Of a stretch of DNA of 64,000 nt, positions 54,776 to 64,000 are shown in pieces. Source of the stretch: Chaetoderma sp. LZ-2023a (lineage: Eukaryota > Mollusca > Caudofoveata > Chaetodermatida > Chaetodermatidae); NCBI GenBank assembly GCA_034401795.1, contig CM067367.1:33121733-33185732 (forward strand). Direction: 5' to 3'. The notes beneath the pieces were generated by a model. The model searched no databases, was not told the DNA's origin, and saw nothing but the letters and a program-made list of their open reading frames with translations. The stretch's first letter is position 1; every line of letters starts with the position of its first letter. The translations under genes were made by a program, and so were the position numbers.

Positions 54776-55457
54776 GTAAATATTCCCACCGCTTACGTCT
54801 ATGTTTAATGTATACCTCAAAACTTCACCGGGGAAGTGAAATTATTTGATTTGAAATATTGCGTATCCTTTAATAAAGGTCGTTTATAAAATCAAAATGA
54901 ATCCACAATTTGATATAAAATGGCGTCGCGAAAAATACAAATCACGTGATTCGCCTCCAATTGAAGAGTTTATTTTAGAGCGAGTACTCGGATATAAATA
55001 TTCTGGAATCGGAGACTTGGAACTCGGGAATTTCTATATCTTATCATTACGCGATAGGAACTGAGTATTATACTGATCTGAATAACGGGTACCCGTTTGA
55101 TAAACTCCCGTTAGCGTATACTATCTCACGAGAACATGCCGCCTCCCATCCCAAAAGAGCCGCTGGCTCGCCAACTTAAGAAGCCGGCTATATTGTCATT
55201 CGTAATAATTCAATTTGGATCATTTAATGTTGATCGGCGTTACAAAATTGATGCGCATTTTCTCCCGTACTTGTTGTTTGGTACATAAATTTGGTCTTAA
55301 AATATATTTATAATAAGGAAGGTATTTAATCACGACAAGATTGTTTTATGCGCATTTTGATTACAAGAGTGTGGAATAAACATTATTATATCTTGAACAT
55401 ACTATTAGTATTAATCTCTAATTGGTGGTCGAGATTTACAAATCCGAGGCCTGTATT

Positions 55458-57003
55458 TAGGGCTGGGCGGTATACCGGTTTCACACTGTCTCACGTTTTT
55501 TTATGGTGACGGTTTAAAAACCATTACGAAAACAAAAAAAACGTCCATAAGATTGCCATTGCGCAAAATCTGGTGACTGCCCAAAACTAGTTTGTTCTTG
55601 ACTTGCAGTTTAATATTATCATCTACTGTAACCATTTGCTACTAGAGACATAAAATACAGTCATCTATAACTATTAGCCGTGGGAAAGCAAGGGTGTTGG
55701 TGAAATCCCAACAAATCGGCCGAGGACGATCCTCGGCAAATATGATTTTATTTGCCAGCAATGAATTTTACATGACGTAAGCTCTGCGGGTTCAATGTAA
55801 GATTGAATAATTTGAAAATTAAAAGTTCTTCTTTGCAACAAATAATCCTTTTTTCAATTCGAGTTTGTACTATGTTTAATTAGGATTCCAAATGTGACAT
55901 GATACAAAAAAAAAATCAAGAAACGCGCTGCGAAAACAACGTCGCTATACAATGAACTCCCAATCCAAACAAATCATGATTTCCCTTAGATTTCGACAAA
56001 CATAAAATGATCCATCACAGACTACGAAATGAAAATGATTAAGTCGCTTCTTACCATGACGGAGTAGTTGCAAGTAAAATACACCTCTTAGCCTCTCAAA
56101 TACGAGCAGGCGTAATGTGACTGGTTGTTAACAAATTCTTCCGCCGGGATATTCACTACTATCGATTTTATGAATGAAATTCGTAGTATTTTTTATCACA
56201 TGACTTCTGCTCAGTTAGAATCACATCGTTTTGCTTTACTGCCCGGCCTTTTTCGTCTTCGTATATCTTCAAGTACAAAGTATTGATTTAAGTAGATTTA
56301 AGTTAGATTCACGATAATCATTGCGTTTATGTTGTCAAATTATCATAATCTCTTTATTATATGACATATGAACCTCAAAAAATAGTCAAACACATTTTTT
56401 GTGAGAATTCTTGAGGCGCGATTTCCGGGAAATGACTACTCTTTAGTTACATGCTGAATGACATTCACCCGCTTGAACGACAGTTTATTGAGGAGTATTA
56501 CTAAATACTGAGTACTCGAAATACAAACACATGACTTACTAGACTAGATCATACTGTAGGTGGTTATACGAACGCTAACCGTATGTGCGGTACTCTACTA
56601 GGAGCCTAAACTCGCTCTCATATCCGGGTTCCTACTTACACGCATTAGATTTTACTACGCTTTTGAAAATAGTTACCTAATAACAGTGTTGAAAATCAAC
56701 ATTTTAGTAGTTAGTGTTATTTTCACGACATCACATGAACCAGACTTTATTTATTTTAACTACTATTTTGAGATAGATAGCGTCGAAGTGAGCAGTCGTA
56801 CGTAGTTACCGTTCTAATTTCGTGGCAATTTGCGTCACTTGTCAAATCGCAAAATACATGTACTGTAGCTAATGAAAACGGCATATTTTCATGTTTCAAA
56901 TTATTTTTGATCATTCTAACCCCGTAAACCGGTATTTCGTTAATACCGGTTTAATTAGTGATACCGTCACCGGTTTTCTTTTAGGCCAAACCGCCCAGCC
57001 CTA
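55458..57003. mobile_element. hAT element, 1,546 bp, non-autonomous, perfect 8-bp duplication
   Basis: Inverted ends TAGGGCTGGGCGGTATACC and (complement) TAGGGCTGGGCGGTTTGG; identical flanks CCTGTATT (55450-55457 and 57004-57011). Subterminal CCGGTTT repeats occur at both ends. No transposase frame of useful length, so it depends on enzymes from elsewhere. Confidence 0.88.
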
Positions 57004-57279
57004 CCTGTATTGACTTCTAGAGGGGCCGGAAATGTATCAGGGCAGAGATCGTCTGAGGTAAACACACCCTGTGTGACACGATTGTTATTATTATACACGT
57101 TATTCTTACAAATTTTCTGGACTTCCTATTATTGGCCCTGATATCTCTAAAAACAATGATTTTAACCAAATTATATGTATTTGAACCATTTTAGACCTTC
57201 ATGTTCCTAGCTTAGACTCCCAATAGCATTACCCAGGAAGTCCCAGACTTCCTGTATTTTGAAGAAGTTAGTTGAAGCC

Positions 57280-57433
57280 CTGGTATATGTATATGTGTAT
57301 ATGTATGTATTTATGTGCCTATGTATATGTGTATGTATGTATGTATGTATGTGTGTATATGTATGTGTGTGTGTGTATATATATATATATTATATATATA
57401 TATATATGCATTTGTATGTGTCTGCGTGAGTAT
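57280..57433. repeat. TATG/TG/TA microsatellite tract
   Basis: Runs of TATGTATG, TGTG and TATATA form a compound microsatellite just before the retrotransposon tail. Confidence 0.85.
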
Positions 57434-58096
57434 ATATATATATGGGTCTATTTAAATATGATCTATTATACCAGGCATTTGAATTTTCGTCCATCCATCC
57501 CTCTACCACATATTCCCCCTACTATATATATAAATATACACAAGGTGTGAAACCTTCATTTGTGGGCACCATTGTCAGGAAGCTGATTGGTTGGTTTGTT
57601 GTCAAAATCCGCTGACATCACATTTCTGACTACAAACCAACCAATCAGCTTTCTGACAATGGTGCCCACAGATGAAGGTTTCATTCCTTGTGTATATTAT
57701 ATATAGTAGGCGGGATATGTGGTAGAGGGATGGATGGACGAAAAATCAATTTCAAAGGCCTGTGAGTGTGATTATACATTATAAGTCTGAGGCGAGATTA
57801 ATATCCTTTCTCACCGAAAATCTGTATGGCTAATAAAATCAACAAATAGGTTAATTTGCAGGCTAATAATTCCAGTAGGGTAGTCAGGTCCATGTATAAG
57901 TATTCATATCTAGGTAGCTTGTTAGAATTCTGGCACTGTGCCACTGCTTTGTGTCATATATATGTTAATGTACCAATGTTTTGTAATGTGTGTAGGGAGT
58001 CCATCGCTCCATAGACCGTGCCTTTGATGGACTGCCTGTTTGGAGTATTTATATGTATAAAGGAACCATGAAATAAAGCAACTTTGAAATTGAACT
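57434..58096 (+). mobile_element. 3' tail of the same non-LTR retrotransposon, with MITE insertion
   Basis: Complementary to 49741-50095: GGGTCTATTTAAATATGATC, TTATAAGTCTGAGGCGAG, ATATCTAGGTAGCTTGTTAG, CCTTTGATGGACTGCCTGTT and AAATAAAGCAACTTTGAA. It is interrupted at 57471-57770 by a MITE. No coding part remains. Confidence 0.7.
57471..57770. mobile_element. Palindromic MITE inside retrotransposon tail
   Basis: Long inverted arms: TCGTCCATCCATCCCTCTAC ... AAGCTGATTGGTTGGTTTGT and complement, about 120 bp each, around a short loop. ATTATA occurs on both sides (57465-57470 and 57771-57776). The other tail copy at 50060 lacks it, giving the empty site. Confidence 0.8.
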
Positions 58097-58309
58097 AAAG
58101 AACGAAAACTGGTAACTATATAATTTTGTTTCAAAATAATTAATGGTTTGAATTAAAAGGAGAAAGACTATATTCAGAAAGCTGGTGGGTTCATCGCTGC
58201 TAAATTAATACATAGAAGTAACTACCTTATTACTGTTGCTGTTGGAATATAACTGTGAAGTATGCTCCTTTCATCCATTTTTTTTTGTAAATCTCGCAAT
58301 TTCTCGTAA

Positions 58310-58317
58310 TGACGTCA
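58310..58317. promoter_or_regulatory. Palindromic CRE-like site upstream of GABARAPL2
   Basis: TGACGTCA about 150 nt before the GABARAPL2 ATG, a perfect CREB/ATF-type palindrome. The surrounding 300 nt has no TATA box in a typical position. The same octamer occurs inside L-family MITEs here (near 8188 and 13969), so this site could be MITE-derived. Regulatory use is inferred only. Confidence 0.35.
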
Positions 58318-58467
58318 TAGTTCGTCTGTCAAACGTGACTTCCCGAAATCACAAGCTCTACTGTCATATCTTTGTCAACAAAACATTTCCATTTCTACGC
58401 ATTGTATTTGATAAACTACAGTTGACATTCTAATAGTAAATTTAGCCTTCATTCAAAGACTCTCAAG

Positions 58468-58501
58468 ATGAAGTACAAGTTCAAGGAAGAGAATACATTT
58501 G
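58468..58501 (+). CDS. GABARAPL2: GABARAPL2 first coding exon
   Basis: ATG at 58468 preceded by tctcaag (A at -3 favourable). Eleven codons ([11 protein letters not shown]) plus one G that completes a Glu codon in exon 2. The donor gtttgt is non-consensus but keeps phase, and MKxxFKEEn is the universal start of this family. Confidence 0.9.
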
Positions 58502-59180
58502 GTTTGTAACTCTCACTTTGTGGGATTTTGAATCATACTTCATTACTTCAATACTTGCATATTTATCATGCTAAAGAAAAGATAATATCATAATTTAATA
58601 TTAAAATAATTCTAACAATAGCCATTACATGTATCATTGGGTGTTGATGTGTGACCGTACCATGACAGATTGTTTTGTTGGTTCTGTGAGTATTTAGAGA
58701 CATCCATACTCTTTCCATATAATCTCTCACTTTCTGATTGATAATCAGCAAACTCCCTCAGTCCCTGTTGTAACAAATGCATCGGCAACGCATTCCTGGT
58801 TCTAATACGCTGTGGCGTACCTATGGCTCTGGTGGCGGTAATAAGCCAGCCTCTGCATGTGGCACAACCATGGTCAAGCGAGGGTTAATAACAGACCCAG
58901 GGGCGTGCAAGTCACCCACCTCGCCACCCACAGCACTTGCTGAGGACGGGAGATGCAGTATCTAATATCTGCATACTCATAGGCCTATGCTGTATGCAAC
59001 ATCCAGCGTTCAAGAGAGCATGAAAAGTTAAGAGTCCAATTGTCTGCTGCTACGCTTGTGCGGGCCAGTGGTTAGAAGCATGGTGTTAATATAGGCCTAA
59101 ACATGGAGAGGTGGAAAATTAAGCACGAGCATGCTGAGTCATACCTGGAGAACCACTGCCTAATTATTCTCTCCACCTGA

Positions 59181-59258
<78 letters not shown>

Positions 59259-61818
59259 GGCCACTGTACACCAGCGTGCCAGTCACGGGATCAGCCAAAG
59301 CATGTGCTCTGATAGGCAAGGGGGAATGGCTTACTCTCTTCATTTAGAACTTAAACGGCTGCGATCCTTGTGGAAGAGAAAGTTAGGTGGGTTGGCTATT
59401 CAGTCGATCCAAAGTGGACAGATGTTGGACATGATTTGAAATAATGTACCGGTAATGTCAATAACAGTCAATGAGAAACAGCCAGCATTGCCATGCAGAT
59501 GATGCAGTCCACTGAATAGACGATGAAGAAAGAAGATTACAGTGTTTTGTGAATGCTGAGATATTTGTATTACATCGGGAAGAAATAGAGAACTAAATTG
59601 ACGGAGGGGAAAGAATAAACAATTGAACATAATTTTCTGATTCAGCAGTGTATGTCAACGAACATGGCTGAGAGCCTGACACTCAGAATAAAAATATTAC
59701 ATGCACAATACATATGCTATAGGAAGATAAAGTTTGAAAATCTAACCGCAGAAATGCTGTGAGACGGTAATGAAGTCACATGATAATACACTGCGAGAAA
59801 CTGTCCTACAAACTGTCATGCCACTCACTCCAGCAGTTCAATGGTGATGCACACGAATAATATCCTGACAGCAGGTGAACGTGTGTGGAGAACAAACCCA
59901 GGCAGCAGCAGCAAACATGGCGCTATCAGTCCACAGCAGCTTTTTGATAGGAGAGTCACGGCAACGGCAGGAGACCACTGCAGAAGCCAATGAGGCCGCA
60001 GCTCAGAGTTGTGTGGGAGCGGCTAATGCTTGTGTTAGTGGTTATGTCCAAACACTGGGACTTTCACAAGATGGTCATTGGCATACTTGTCTCACACTAT
60101 CGACCATCAAGGCATCAACCCCATCAGATGATCAAAGATCCTGGATGTACTAGACCAGGCTGGATATTATGACAATGAGGTCATCGTCATTACTTCCATT
60201 CTGGTGTAAGTACAACAGGGATCTTTGATCCTTTGATAGTGTCAAGTATTGAAAGCATTTGACATGTCAATGCCCTGGGCCATCTTGTGAAAGTCCCAGT
60301 ACTTAAGACGGCTGTTGGCAGACACCAAGCTGAAAGTACAGCTAACAATGTGCATTCTGTAGAGTTTGAGACCACTATCAGCTCTTCACAGGAGATGGCT
60401 TCTCTCTGGCGCTGTTTACATGCTACCCTGTCATCTATATGTGGGATTATTCCATAAGACCGAACTTACAAGTAACTTAAGTGAAAGCCAAATGCTGAAC
60501 TAGAATGTCTTGGAAACCTTACTAATGAAATGACTGGCTCTGAGCGGAGCCAGAAATTTCAAGAAAAACTAATTTGGTACTGGTAGTTAAATTTTCAAAA
60601 GTATGTTTGTCCTTACATGGACATTAGGTATGTCTATTTTCTGTGAGAAAGTTTATATCTTCTTGACAAATTTATCAAATTACCAGTGTAATCGTTCTGT
60701 ATTTCAGAGCACAGGAAAGCGGAGGCAGCAAAGATCCGTGGAAAGTACCCAGAACGAATTCCTGTAAGCAGACCACAACATAACTACTGACATATTATTG
60801 CTTCATTGAATGTTTAACGTGTAGTTTTCTTAGCGTTTTCAGGATTCATCATATAGGAGAAAAATGCATGAACACTGTATTTGGGTCTGTCTGTCTTTTC
60901 GTGTCTGTTTCTTGGAAGCTATCGATCATAATCAGCTAAGTGGTGTTTAGGATGATATCATAATCATTACGTCATAAATGATTCTATTTGGCCTATCTTT
61001 AACTCTTGATAGTCCGACACATTGTATGAATTGTATGTCTTTACTATTTAATAAACATTCTGTCGAATATTTTGAAACTAATTTGACTGGGCGCCAAGTC
61101 AAATTTATTTCAAAATATTCAACATCTTACCTATATAGTTTTCTGGAAATTGATAGTCAGAGAGTTCAGAGATTGATCAATCTCAACATGAGCGAGGTGT
61201 GGGTGGAGCTTAGTTAGAGATAGGGCGGGCATAGATAAAATTTGAAAGGTCCATTATCTAGATGTACTATAATCATGTTTTACAGTATACATGTAGCTCA
61301 TAAATAACTTGGCTAAGTGTTTCCAAAGCAAAAACAAATTTTGAACACGATGTAAAAAATGTTCTTTTGAATATTTTGAACATAGTAAACAATATAAAAT
61401 GTACTGTTAAATATTTTGAACTTAATCGCTTCCAATCAAATTTAGGCTAAAATATTCAACAGAATATTTCTTACATCGTTTTCAAAATTGTACTAACTAA
61501 CATGTTTCTGTTTAGGTTTGAGAAACATGTTACATTATTTCTATGCTGTACTGTGGGCATGTTTAAGAAATATTTTATATTCAGCTGTCGTTAGCTGTAC
61601 TTTAACAATTTATTCTTTGAGTTATTTTCTTTATATAAATTGCAGGTCATTGTTGAAAAAGTACCAAAGTCACAGATACAAGATATTGACAAGCGAAAAT
61701 TTCTTGTTCCAAATGATATATCTGTGGCTCAATTTATGTGGATCATTCGGAAACGAATTGCTCTGCCCTCAGAAAAGGCAATCTTTTTATTTGTTGGGAA
61801 AATTTTACCACAATCTAG
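58468..61818 (+). CDS. GABARAPL2: Atg8-family protein GABARAPL2/GATE-16, three exons visible, 3' end outside window
   Basis: Coding exons are 58468-58501, 60708-60763 and 61646-61818, in phase with GT/AG borders. They encode [70 protein letters not shown] and [39 protein letters not shown] is closer to GABARAPL2/GATE-16 than to GABARAP ([26 protein letters not shown] type). Family knowledge: a ubiquitin-like protein conjugated to phosphatidylethanolamine after C-terminal cleavage, acting in autophagosome maturation and intra-Golgi transport. The [12 protein letters not shown] stretch and basic surface are intact. The C-terminal exon (usually about 30 residues, ending near the cleavage Gly) was not found up to 64000. 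Confidence 0.95.
58502..60707 (+). other. GABARAPL2 intron 1
   Basis: Contains a (CT)n tract at 59185-59253, a pair of diverged inverted copies at 60052-60075 / 60279-60302 and beyond, and a decayed PalB at 60487-60680. The 92-codon frame at 59875 and its neighbours overlap the inverted repeats and are not convincing genes. Confidence 0.7.
60708..60763 (+). CDS. GABARAPL2: GABARAPL2 second coding exon
   Basis: 56 nt between tgtatttcag and donor gtaagc. It encodes (E)[18 protein letters not shown], the N-terminal helical extension typical of Atg8/GABARAP proteins. Confidence 0.94.
60928..61256 (+). mobile_element. L-family MITE in GABARAPL2 intron 2
   Basis: GATGATATCATAATCATTAC block, PalA hairpin 61070-61126, GGTGTGGGTGGAGCTTAGTT and AATTTGAAAGGTCCATTA end. 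Confidence 0.65.
61646..61818 (+). CDS. GABARAPL2: GABARAPL2 third coding exon (ubiquitin-like core)
   Basis: 173 nt between aaattgcag and donor gtgagt. 57 codons from [10 protein letters not shown] to KILPQS plus two bases (AG). It covers most of the ubiquitin-like fold and the hydrophobic pockets that bind LIR motifs (Kxx[11 protein letters not shown]). Confidence 0.95.
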
Positions 61819-62230
61819 GTGAGTTTATTAACTAAATTACAGCACTCATGCGCATGTGCGTACGTATCTGCGTGGAAAGTGACACCTCCTTATGAGAGGT
61901 GAGTTGAAAAATGTATTAAAAAAAACTGCTCATTTTTGCATAGACTACATGTATTGTGTATTTAAGATGTCCAATGATTTTTCATGAACCATTTCACCAG
62001 TAAGTTTCTGTAGATATTTATAGTAAAGTTCAGAAATAACTTAACATGTTTCCAAAACAAAATAAAATGTACTGTTGAATATTCTGGATTTAATTTGATA
62101 ATTAAGTCAAAATGTACAACAGAACATTTCTTACATTGTGTTCAAAATTTTACTAAATAACATTTTGTTTTTGTTTTAGAAACATGGTAACTTATTTGTG
62201 AGGTGTACTGTATAATTTGAAATATCTACA

Positions 62231-62470
62231 ATAACCCTTTAACACTTAAATTGGTTAAAACAAATTTCAATTTTGTTGTAGAAAATGTCCATTTGAAGAC
62301 CAAGAGAAGGGTATTTTTGAAATTTTACTACTGGAATGACTGGCTCGGTTATCGAGCCAGTCATTCCAGTGGTAAATTTTCAAAAATATTCTTCTCTTGG
62401 TCTGCAAACGGACATTTCTCAAGACCACTGCAGGGGCCGATTTTGGCTGATATGAGTGTTAAAGGATTAA
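62231..62470. mobile_element. PalB MITE in GABARAPL2 intron 3
   Basis: AACCCTTTAACACTTAAATT left, GAGTGTTAAAGGATTAA right; near-perfect palindrome around GGCTCGGTTATCGAGCC. A half copy follows at about 62480-62560. Confidence 0.75.
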
Positions 62471-62639
62471 GTGATTTACATGTTAACCCTTTAATTGGTG
62501 TTTATTGTGGCCTTGAGAAATGTCCATTTGCATACCAAGAGAAGACTATTTCTGATAATTAACCAGAGTAAGTTATTGTTTTGATTAGCGTCTATCGAGT
62601 CCCTGATTCCAGGTCCCATTCATGCCATATGTAGGCTGA

Positions 62640-64000
62640 TTTTTATTTCGGTTTATTATTGGTAACTTGCCCAGTTTTTGTCTCGCCTGGGAAGCAGGAT
62701 CGAGACATAGTGTAGCTATCACTTTTCCGACGGCGGCGTAAACCTTTAAGTTAAGTTTATATCTCAGCAATGCCTGACCCAATTGGAACCAAACTTGGGT
62801 GCATGGTAATAAACATCCAAAGGAAGCAGCCCGCCGATAAGAAGGCCATGAGGTCAAGGTTACAGGGGTCAAAGGTTACAGTATGATCTTTGTTAATATT
62901 TTACGTTAAGTTTTTGCGTTAAACAAAAGTTATTGCCTTATATCTCAGCAATGCCTGATCCAATTAGGACCAAACTTGGGTACATGGTGATATACATCAA
63001 ATGGAAGCAGCATGCTGATGCAGACATCATGCGGTCAAGGTTATGGGTGTCAAAGGTCACTGTATAATCTTTGTTAATATTTTATGTTAAGTTTTTGCGT
63101 TAAACAAAAGTTATTGCCTTATATCTCAGCAATGCCTGATCCAATTGAAACCAAACATGGATACATGGAGACATACATCGAAAGGAAGCAGCACGCTGAT
63201 GCAGGCATCATGCGTTCAAGGTTATGGGGGTCAAAGGTCACAGTATTATCATTGTTAATATTTTACGTTAAGTTTTTGCGTTAAACAAAATTAATGTCTT
63301 ATATCTCAACAATGCCTGATCCAATTGGAACCAAACTTGGGTACATGGAGATATACATTTGACGGAAGCAGCACGCTGATGCAGGCATCAGGAGGTCAAG
63401 TTTATGGTGTCAAAGCTCGTGGTATAATCTTTGTTAATATTTTCCGTTAAGTTTTAGCGTTCAACAAAAGTTATTGCCTTATATCTCAACAATTCCTTAT
63501 CCAATTGGAACCACACTTGGGTACATGGTGATTTACATTTGACGGAAGCAGCATGCCGATGCAGACATCATGAGGTCAAGGTTATGGGGGTCAAAGGTCA
63601 CAGTATAATCTTTGTTAATATTTTATGTTAAATTTTTGCATTAAACAAAAGTTATTGCCTTATATCTCAGCAATGCCTTATCCAATTGGAACCAAACTTG
63701 GGTACATGGTGATACACATCAAAAGGAAGCAGCATGCTCATGCAGACATCATGTGGTCCAGGTTATGGGGGTCAAAGGTCACGGTATAATCGTTGTTAAT
63801 ATTTTGTGTTAAGTTTTTGCATTAAACAAAAGTTATTGCCTTATATCGCAGCAATGCATGATCCAATTGGAACCAAACTTGGATACATGGTTACCTATAA
63901 TGATAGGAAGCAGCATGATGATGTTGGAAGTCACAAGGTCAAGGTCACTGTGACCTTGATACAGAACTCTGTTATTTCAACATTACGGTTTTGCGTTTAG
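62640..64000 (+). repeat. ~180-bp tandem array, at least 7 units, runs off window
   Basis: The TATATCTCAGCAATGCCTGA-type block recurs near 62758, 62940, 63120, 63300, 63480, 63660 and 63842. It opens with the TTTGTCTCGCCTGGGAAGCA / GGATCGAGACATAG hairpin shared with 28617-28697, and is in opposite orientation to that array. Near the edge (63942-63956) is AGGTCACTGTGACCT. Confidence 0.8.

Overview
This is a window of an AT-rich, repeat-saturated animal nuclear genome. Two conserved intron-rich genes point to a metazoan. The dispersed repeats point to a marine lophotrochozoan, most likely a mollusc: ~180-bp units full of AGGTCA half-sites, repeats carrying a CAAGATGGCCGCC-type motif, and a GTCTCGCC...CGAGAC hairpin. 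The organism is inferred from repeat style and not proven.

Genes. (1) On the minus strand, 12930-41650, I could rebuild 13 in-phase coding exons of the PRP4 pre-mRNA splicing kinase (PRPF4B/PRP4K): a Lys/His-rich N-terminus, a short Arg/Ser region, an acidic linker and a complete CMGC kinase domain ending ...QEKI-stop. About 1,040 residues are visible. The first coding exon with the start codon was not found. (2) On the plus strand, 58468-61818 and beyond, are three coding exons of an Atg8-family ubiquitin-like protein closest to GABARAPL2/GATE-16; the final exon lies beyond the window. The genes are head to head, with about 16.8 kb between the visible coding ends. Nothing suggests a joint function (splicing kinase versus autophagy/Golgi trafficking).

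Repeats. 0-12.9 kb: no convincing gene, only MITEs and fragments. 12.9-41.7 kb: PRPF4B introns packed with palindromic TTAA-flanked MITEs (piggyBac-like, PalB and PalC), a ~300-470 bp MITE family with an internal hairpin (L/PalA), hAT-like elements, long mollusc-type repeats, ~180-bp arrays and a 29-bp minisatellite. 41.7-58.4 kb: intergenic or first-intron DNA with a 33-copy 54-bp minisatellite, a decayed CR1/Jockey-type retrotransposon, a 1.5-kb hAT element with a perfect 8-bp target-site duplication, microsatellites and other MITEs. 58.5-64 kb: GABARAPL2 introns, ending in another ~180-bp array. Most long open frames outside these genes are by-products of tandem repeats.

The best unusual signals are a hAT-like insertion whose target-site duplication is the exon-intron junction of a PRPF4B exon, MITEs ending 17-35 nt from several PRPF4B splice donors, near-identical repeats flanking one PRPF4B exon, and SUMO-interaction-like motifs in the PRPF4B N-terminus. 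I see no operon-like, CRISPR-like or otherwise new gene system, and no tRNA or rRNA gene.
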